Shown here in pieces: positions 1 through 5,019 of a DNA stretch of 5,019 nucleotides. The position numbers and the translations under genes were made by a program. Numbering within the stretch: position 1 is the first letter of the stretch; each line of letters begins with the position of its first letter. Under the pieces are notes generated by a model. It was not told the origin of the DNA, searched no databases, and saw only the letters and a list, made by a program, of their open reading frames with translations. The stretch comes from Nitriliruptoraceae bacterium (GTDB taxonomy: Bacteria > Actinomycetota > Nitriliruptoria > Nitriliruptorales > Nitriliruptoraceae): contig SKNK01000109.1 of NCBI GenBank assembly GCA_007120565.1, positions 1 to 5,019 of the forward strand. Direction: 5' to 3'.

Positions 1-206
1 GCCTCGAGGTCGAGGTGGTAGCGAGGGACCGCGCTACCGATCGCCTGCAGATGCACCTCGACCGCCGATGACGCACCGACGAGGTGGACGAAGTCGCCCG
101 GCGCATCGACCGGGTTCGCCGCCAGCGCAGCTGCCCAGAACGCGACCGCCCGATCGAGGTCCCGTGACGGAACATCGATCTGCAGGATCCTCAAGGACAG
201 GCCCAC
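1..206 (-). CDS. VOC (glyoxalase-like) family protein, N-terminal part
   Basis: This is a partial gene: 68 codons are visible and the 3' end is off the left edge. The product starts MGLSLRILQIDVPSRDLDRA and looks like the first half of a vicinal-oxygen-chelate domain. A first strand (about residues 5-12) leads into a helix with an AVAFWAAAL segment (20-28), then short strands follow at about 38-43 (FVHLVG) and 49-55 (VEVHLQA). An RYHLDLE segment (62-68) resembles the R-x-HLDL motif of actinobacterial glyoxalase-like proteins, whose His is often a metal ligand. The family covers isomerases, dioxygenases and resistance proteins, so no substrate can be named. The GTG start was chosen because a GGGGGA stretch lies 4 nt upstream; a TTG at 194 is an alternative. 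It follows argG by 27 bp on the same strand with no terminator visible, so co-transcription is likely. Family assignment is fairly confident; function is unknown. Confidence 0.72.
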   Translation of the reverse strand, partial: MGLSLRILQIDVPSRDLDRAVAFWAAALAANPVDAPGDFVHLVGASSAVEVHLQAIGSAVPRYHLDLE

Positions 207-210
207 TTGG

Positions 211-216
211 TCCCCC
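211..216 (-). promoter_or_regulatory. Ribosome binding site of the VOC-family gene
   Basis: GGGGGA on the minus strand lies 4 nt before the GTG at 204-206. It supports this GTG over the in-frame TTG four codons further in. It lies inside the 27-bp gap after argG. Confidence 0.5.
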
Positions 217-233
217 GGTTCAACGCGGCTCCT

Positions 234-1487
234 CTACAGCTGTTCGCCGTGGGCTTTGGTACGTGCAGCCCAGGTCTTGAGCGGAAGCCCCCACAGCTTG
301 ACGAACCCTTCGGACAGGCTCTGGTCGAACTGATCGGCCTCGTCGTAGGTCGCCATCTCGAAGCTGTAGAGCCCGGAGTCGGCGCTGCGCCGGCCAACCA
401 CGGTCGCCGAACCCTTGTAGAGCTGGACCCGCACCTCGCCGTTGACGTACTTGTTGGCCTCGTCCATGAAGGCGTCGATGCCCTTCTTGAGCGGCCCCCA
501 CCACAGCCCGTTATAGATCAGCTGGGCGTAGCGACCCTCCTCGGTGCGCTTGTGCTCGGCGAGTTCCTGTTCGAGGCAGAGGTCCTCGAGGTCGCGGTGC
601 GCGGCGATCAGGGTGATCGCACCGGGGCACTCGTAGATCTCCCGGCTCTTGATGCCGACGAGCCGGTCTTCGATCATGTCGATCCGGCCGATGCCGTGCG
701 CACCGGCTCGGATGTCGATCTGCTCGACCAGTTCCGCCATCGGCATGGCCTTGCCGTCCAAGCTCACGGGAAGGCCGTTGCGGAACGCGATCACGACCTC
801 TTCCGGCGCGTCCGGCGCATCCTGCACGTCGGCCGTGCGCTCGTAGATGTCGGCCGGTGGTGCCACCCACGGGTCCTCGATGACCCCGCACTCGGCGGTT
901 CGACCCCAGGCGTTCTCATCGATCGAGTAGGGGCTCTCCTTGCTCTTGACCGGGATCGGGATGCCACGCTCGGCCGCGTAGTCGATCGCGGCATCGCGGC
1001 TGAGCCCCCACTCCCGGATCGGCGCCATGTTCTCCAGGTCGGGCGCGAGGCACATCGTTCCCACCTCGAAGCGGACCTGGTCGTTGCCCTTGCCCGTGCA
1101 GCCGTGAGCGACGCCGGCCGCGCCGGTCTCCCGGGCGACGCGGACGAGGTGCTTGACGATGAGTGGACGCGACAGGGCCGACACCAGCGGGTACTTGCCC
1201 ATGTACATCGCGTTGGCTTTGAGCGCTGGCGAGATGAAGTCGTCGGCGAACTCCTCGCGCGCGTCCACGACCACCGACTCGACCGCGCCGCAGTCGAGTC
1301 CGCGCTGCTTGATCTCCTCGAGATCGTCGTAGTCGACGGCGGAGGAGTCGTGGGCGGCACTGCGCCCTTGACCGACGTCAACGGCGCAGGCGACGACATC
1401 GACGCCCTTGTTCTCCTTCAGCCACTCGATGGCCACGGAGGTGTCGAGCCCACCGGAGTAGGCGAGAACGATGCGGGGCTTGCTCAT
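234..1487 (-). CDS. argG: Argininosuccinate synthase
   Basis: The enzyme joins citrulline and aspartate using ATP to form argininosuccinate, AMP and pyrophosphate, the penultimate step of arginine synthesis, in the cytoplasm. The product has 417 residues. The ATP pyrophosphatase loop AYSGGLDTS is at 9-17, VDVGQG at 36-41, PLVSALSRPLI at 100-110, the substrate-binding HGCTGKGNDQVRFE at 128-141 (T131, N135 and D136 align with citrulline/aspartate ligands of the family), SIDENAWGR at 188-196, and the C-terminal synthase domain includes GLYSFEMATY at 372-381. The ATG at 1487 was chosen because it begins directly before the conserved first strand and has AGGAG 6 nt upstream; the frame stays open further upstream but that part overlaps argR and is not conserved. 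The protein is slightly longer than the usual roughly 400 residues, apparently because of about 12 extra residues at 42-54. The catalytic motifs are intact, so it is expected to be functional. It lies 91 bp after argR. Confidence 0.98.
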   Translation of the reverse strand: MSKPRIVLAYSGGLDTSVAIEWLKENKGVDVVACAVDVGQGRSAAHDSSAVDYDDLEEIKQRGLDCGAVESVVVDAREEFADDFISPALKANAMYMGKYPLVSALSRPLIVKHLVRVARETGAAGVAHGCTGKGNDQVRFEVGTMCLAPDLENMAPIREWGLSRDAAIDYAAERGIPIPVKSKESPYSIDENAWGRTAECGVIEDPWVAPPADIYERTADVQDAPDAPEEVVIAFRNGLPVSLDGKAMPMAELVEQIDIRAGAHGIGRIDMIEDRLVGIKSREIYECPGAITLIAAHRDLEDLCLEQELAEHKRTEEGRYAQLIYNGLWWGPLKKGIDAFMDEANKYVNGEVRVQLYKGSATVVGRRSADSGLYSFEMATYDEADQFDQSLSEGFVKLWGLPLKTWAARTKAHGEQL

Positions 1488-1493
1488 CAGGTG

Positions 1494-1498
1494 CTCCT
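1494..1498 (-). promoter_or_regulatory. Ribosome binding site of argG
   Basis: AGGAG on the minus strand is 6 nt before the ATG at 1485-1487. It fixes the argG start against the longer open frame that continues to 1775. It follows the 21-bp tandem repeat directly. Confidence 0.85.
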
Positions 1499-1503
1499 GG
1501 GTC

Positions 1504-1545
1504 GGGAGGTTGTGTGAAGCGGGTGGGAGGTTGCGGGAAGCGGGT
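1504..1545 (-). repeat. 21-bp tandem repeat in the argR-argG gap
   Basis: Two adjacent 21-bp units (1504-1524 and 1525-1545) differ at two positions. On the transcribed strand each reads ACCCGCTTC, a variable part, then CAACCTCCC. A partial continuation with ACCCGACCC follows at 1541-1554. In the mRNA this is a C-rich, G-poor tract directly before the argG ribosome binding site. Whether it has a role, for example keeping the leader unstructured, is not shown. Confidence 0.85.
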
Positions 1546-1578
1546 CGGGTCGCGAGGGGATGGACGGGTGTCGAGACA

Positions 1579-2043
1579 TCAGCTGAGGCCGGCGCGCAGA
1601 GCCAACGCATCGGCGAGCGCTCGGCCGGTGACGCCTTCTCTGGCCACGACCAGGACCGTGTCGTCACCGGAGACGGTTGCCAGCACGTCATCGAGGTCGG
1701 CGAGGTCGATCGCGGACGCCACCGGGTGTGCGCACGCGGGCGGTGTGCGCAGGACCGCGAGGTTGCCGCTGGCATCCACCGTGGTCACGAACCGGGCGAG
1801 GGTGTCGTCGAGGCGGCTACGCGCTGAGGCCGGGCCGGGGTCCGCGGCCACCCGGTACACCAGGGTCCCGTCAGCCGAGCGCAGCTTGACCGCTCCGAGC
1901 TCATCGAGGTCGCGGCTGACCGTTGCCTCGTGGACGTCGACACCGGCGGCGGCCAACGCCGCGCGGACCTCGGCCTGAGAACCCAGGTCACGCTCGACCA
2001 GCAGCCGCCGAAGCTGCTGCTGGCGTAGGCCCTTGTCGCTCAC
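1579..2043 (-). CDS. argR: Arginine repressor ArgR
   Basis: This is the arginine-sensing DNA-binding regulator, which in the family works as a hexamer and represses arginine biosynthesis genes when L-arginine is bound. The product has 154 residues, the usual length. The N-terminal winged helix-turn-helix is at about 7-65, with SQAEVRAAL at 22-30 and the recognition helix motif EATVSRDLDELGAVKL at 39-54. A linker follows at about 66-80. The C-terminal oligomerisation and arginine-binding domain is at 81-154, with AIDLADLDDVLATVSGDDT at 111-129; D127 and D128 match the aspartates that contact arginine. Two places depart from the common sequence: PPACAH at 101-106 (often PGAAQ) and LATVSGDDT (often GTIAGDDT). 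The GTG start has AAGAGGA 7 nt upstream. Its position between argF and argG implies autoregulation, but no clear ARG box is visible in the window. Confidence 0.96.
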   Translation of the reverse strand: MSDKGLRQQQLRRLLVERDLGSQAEVRAALAAAGVDVHEATVSRDLDELGAVKLRSADGTLVYRVAADPGPASARSRLDDTLARFVTTVDASGNLAVLRTPPACAHPVASAIDLADLDDVLATVSGDDTVLVVAREGVTGRALADALALRAGLS

Positions 2044-2050
2044 GCTGCGG

Positions 2051-2057
2051 TCCTCTT
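2051..2057 (-). promoter_or_regulatory. Ribosome binding site of argR
   Basis: AAGAGGA on the minus strand is 7 nt before the GTG at 2041-2043, supporting this non-ATG start. Confidence 0.7.
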
Positions 2058-2095
2058 CGCCCTGGGGATGGTGTCGAACGGTCGGTGGAGGTGGT

Positions 2096-2113
2096 GGACG
2101 CGTCGATGCGTCC
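2096..2113 (-). other. Short inverted repeat directly after the argF stop
   Basis: GGACGC and GCGTCC are perfectly complementary 6-bp arms separated by 6 nt (ATCGAC in the transcript). The structure begins on the base after the argF TGA (2114-2116). No T-run follows on the transcribed strand, so it does not look like an intrinsic terminator. It could be a small intercistronic mRNA hairpin affecting processing or the argF/argR expression ratio. A stem this short may also be chance in GC-rich DNA. Confidence 0.45.
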
Positions 2114-3073
2114 TCAGGTCAGCAGGGTCGCCAGCAGCGCCTTCTGGGCGTGCAGACGGTTCTCGGCCTGGTCGAACACGTGAGAGGTCGGTCCGTCGAT
2201 CACCTCGGCGGTGACCTCCTCGCCACGGTGGGCTGGCAGACAGTGCAGGAAGATCGCCCCATCCGCGGTGTGGGACAGCAGCTCCGAGGTGACGCGGTAG
2301 GGCACGAACCGCTCGAGCCGCTCCTCGGCCTGGTTCTCCTGGCCCATCGAGGTCCAGACGTCGGCGTAGACGGCGTCCGCGCCGTCCACCGCCGCGACGG
2401 GATCGGTGGTTACGGTGATGCTCGCGCCGGTCCGTGCAGCGATCTGTTGCGCCTGTTCGACGATGGCCGCATCGGGTCCGTACCCCTCGGGGTGGCCGAC
2501 CCGGATCGAGAGGCCGACCAACGCACCGGCGAGCAGCAGCGAGTGGGTGACGTTGTTCCCGTCGCCGACGTACGCCAGCGACCGGCCTTCGAAGCCGCCG
2601 TGGACCTCACGGAAGGTCTGCAGGTCCGCCAGGGCCTGGCACGGGTGCTCGAGGTCGGTCAGCGCGTTGACGACCGGCACCGTCGCCGCCGCGGCGAGGT
2701 CGTCGATGCGGTCCTGTCCGAAGGTGCGAACCACGATGCCGTGCACGTAGCGCGACAGGACCGCACCGGTGTCGGCGATCGTCTCTCCCCTGCCGAGTTG
2801 CAGCTCGGCCGAGGACAGCGACAGGGGATGCCCGCCGAGCTCCGAGACGGCGACCTGGAACGAGACCCGGGTGCGGGTCGAGGGCTTCTCGAAGATCATC
2901 GCCACCGTCTTGCCAGCCAAGGTGCCGCGTTCGATCCGTTCCCCTGCCGCTACACGTTGCGCGCGCTCCGCCTTCAGTTCGTCGGCGAGGTCGAGCAGGG
3001 CGGTCACCTGCTCGCCGGTCAGGTCCGTCGAGGACAGGAAGTGGTCGGGCATCTGCGCGAGAGGGTCGGTCAT
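2114..3073 (-). CDS. argF: Ornithine carbamoyltransferase
   Basis: The enzyme transfers the carbamoyl group from carbamoyl phosphate to ornithine, giving citrulline and phosphate; it is a cytoplasmic trimer in most bacteria. The product has 319 residues, close to the family norm. The N-terminal domain holds the carbamoyl-phosphate motif FEKPSTRTRVSF at 61-72 (STRTR at 65-69), the GRGETIADT segment at 94-102 and HPCQALAD at 143-150. The C-terminal ornithine domain holds DVWTSMGQE at 238-246 and FLHCLPAHRGEEV at 275-287, whose HCLP carries the catalytic Cys (C278). R306 in ENRLHAQKALL (304-314) is another conserved residue. The DVWTSMG and HCLP motifs mark it as an ornithine rather than an aspartate carbamoyltransferase. 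The ATG at 3073 was chosen for AAGGAG 5 nt upstream; the open frame to 3358 would run into argD and is not conserved. It lies 55 bp after argD. All active-site motifs are intact. Confidence 0.98.
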   Translation of the reverse strand: MTDPLAQMPDHFLSSTDLTGEQVTALLDLADELKAERAQRVAAGERIERGTLAGKTVAMIFEKPSTRTRVSFQVAVSELGGHPLSLSSAELQLGRGETIADTGAVLSRYVHGIVVRTFGQDRIDDLAAAATVPVVNALTDLEHPCQALADLQTFREVHGGFEGRSLAYVGDGNNVTHSLLLAGALVGLSIRVGHPEGYGPDAAIVEQAQQIAARTGASITVTTDPVAAVDGADAVYADVWTSMGQENQAEERLERFVPYRVTSELLSHTADGAIFLHCLPAHRGEEVTAEVIDGPTSHVFDQAENRLHAQKALLATLLT

Positions 3074-3078
3074 GACCG
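3067..3078. other. 12-bp perfect palindrome centred on the argF start codon
   Basis: CGGTCATGACCG is fully self-complementary and contains the argF ATG (3071-3073). It ends next to the argF ribosome binding site. A palindrome of this length is expected about once per 4 kb by chance, so no function is claimed. Confidence 0.35.
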
Positions 3079-3084
3079 CTCCTT
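3079..3084 (-). promoter_or_regulatory. Ribosome binding site of argF
   Basis: AAGGAG on the minus strand is 5 nt before the ATG at 3071-3073. It decides the argF start against the longer in-frame extension overlapping argD. Confidence 0.88.
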
Positions 3085-3113
3085 GGTCGGGTTGGTCGGG
3101 TTCGGGTCGGGTT
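3085..3113 (-). repeat. Three copies of a 9-bp repeat in the argD-argF gap
   Basis: The transcribed strand carries AACCCGACC at 3085-3093, 3094-3102 and 3105-3113, the last separated from the second by 2 bp. It makes up about half of the 55-bp gap and ends next to the argF ribosome binding site. ACCCGACCC occurs here and in the argR-argG gap. Function is unknown. Confidence 0.85.
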
Positions 3114-3128
3114 GGGGCCGAGCGGGCA

Positions 3129-4357
<1,229 letters not shown>

Positions 4358-4361
<4 letters not shown>

Positions 4362-5019
4362 AGGGAGACCTCCGTGCCGGCATCCTGCGCGGCGGCCCCC
4401 GGGGCGGCGACCGCGTGGTCGAGTGAGCGCGTCACCATGGTCCCAACGCCTTCATCGGTGAAGATCTCGATCAGCACGGCGTGCAGCACCCGCCCGTCGA
4501 GGATGTGGGCCTGCGGGACACCGGCGCGTATCGCACCGACGATCGAGCGCACCTTCGGGCGCATCCCCGCGTGGAGCTCCTCGTCGGCGAGCATGCGCTC
4601 GAGCCGGTCGACGGTGACCTCGCTGATGAGGGCCTGCTTCTCGACGTCACCGAAGTCGAGGTAGAGGCCAGGGACGTCGGTGAGGTAGACCAGCTTGGAT
4701 GCCTGCAACGCCGCGGCGATCGCACCTGCCGCCAGATCGGCGTTGACGTTGCGTTCGATGCCCTGGGCATCGCGCCCGACCGTGGCCACGACGGGGACGA
4801 ACCCATCGTCGAGCAGCTCCTCGAGGTAGCGGGAGTTGACCTTCTCGACCTCGCCGACCAGCCCCAGGTCCTCACCCTGCGGTCCGACGGCGGGACGCAC
4901 CTGCAGGAGGCCGGCATCGGTCCCGGCGGCACCGACGGCGGGGGCACCCGCTTCGTGGACCAGCCCGACCACCTCGGGATTGACCTGACCGAGCAGCGCC
5001 ATGCGTACCACGTCCATCA
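4358..5019 (-). CDS. argB: Acetylglutamate kinase, 5' end off-window
   Basis: The enzyme phosphorylates N-acetylglutamate with ATP to N-acetylglutamyl 5-phosphate, the step that is arginine-feedback-inhibited in many bacteria. About 220 residues are visible, against roughly 290-300 for a full protein, so some 75 N-terminal residues are missing. The Met at 5017 is internal: it lies in the conserved DVVRMALLGQVN helix, not at a start. Counting from it, AVGAAGTDAGL is at 27-37, NVNADLAAG at 90-98, SKLVYLTDVPGLYLD at 107-121, GMRPKV at 151-156, HILDGR at 171-176 and EIFTDEGVGTM at 184-194. These are the amino-acid kinase fold motifs in order. The usual GGMIPK reads AGMRPK. The N-terminal helix linked to arginine-sensitive hexamers cannot be assessed here. 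The last about 20 residues are Ala-rich and probably disordered. The gene couples to argD through a GTGA overlap. Confidence 0.96.
4369..4373 (-). promoter_or_regulatory. Ribosome binding site of argD, inside the argB end
   Basis: GGAGG on the minus strand is 7 nt before the argD GTG (4359-4361) and lies within the last codons of argB. With the GTGA stop/start overlap it supports coupled translation of the two genes. Confidence 0.8.

Noticed and set aside
192..194. TTG as the start of the VOC-family gene
   Set aside because: The GTG four codons upstream has the better-spaced GGGGGA; the TTG stays possible but is less supported.
207..1517. Plus-strand open frame of 436 codons opposite argG
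   Set aside because: High-GC coding DNA commonly leaves long open frames on the opposite strand. The translation has no recognisable motif and lies wholly over argG, whose identity is certain.
1488..1775. N-terminal extension of argG in the same open frame
   Set aside because: It would overlap argR, is not part of the conserved enzyme, and the ATG at 1487 has a good ribosome binding site.
2096..2113. Intrinsic terminator after argF
   Set aside because: The stem is only 6 bp and no T-run follows, and argR and argG continue on the same strand close behind.
5015..5017. ATG at the right edge as the argB start
   Set aside because: The residues that follow belong to a conserved internal helix of acetylglutamate kinase, so the gene continues off-window.

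Overview
This window is most of an arginine biosynthesis operon from a high-GC bacterium. All supported genes lie on the minus strand, so transcription runs from the right edge to the left: argB (5' end off-window), argD, argF, argR, argG, then the start of a small VOC/glyoxalase-like gene that runs off the left edge. The order argB-D-F-R-G, with the arginine repressor inside the cluster, is the layout known from actinobacteria (argCJBDFRGH in mycobacteria and corynebacteria). With the strong G/C third-position bias and several GTG starts, this points to an actinobacterium. Several residues in otherwise conserved motifs differ from the common versions, which hints at a lineage away from the well-studied genera. 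That placement is inference.

Layout: argB 4358-5019 (C-terminal three quarters); argD 3129-4361, whose GTG start overlaps the argB stop as GTGA; a 55-bp gap holding three copies of a 9-bp repeat; argF 2114-3073; a 70-bp gap with a short hairpin directly after the argF stop; argR 1579-2043; a 91-bp gap holding a 21-bp tandem repeat; argG 234-1487; a 27-bp gap; and a VOC-family gene from position 206 off the left edge. No stretch of more than 300 bases lacks a gene. I see no tRNA, rRNA, mobile element, CRISPR array, convincing promoter or intrinsic terminator.

Pathway: ArgB phosphorylates N-acetylglutamate. ArgC (expected upstream, not seen) reduces the product and ArgD transaminates it to N-acetylornithine. 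ArgJ or ArgE (not seen) releases ornithine. ArgF carbamoylates ornithine to citrulline, and ArgG condenses citrulline with aspartate to argininosuccinate. ArgH, which would finish the pathway, is not the gene immediately after argG here. ArgR is the arginine-sensing regulator expected to control the operon.

I see no clearly new system. The points most worth checking are the C-rich repeats in the intergenic leaders, the altered PLP-phosphate loop in ArgD, an apparent insertion in ArgG, and the VOC gene where argH often sits.
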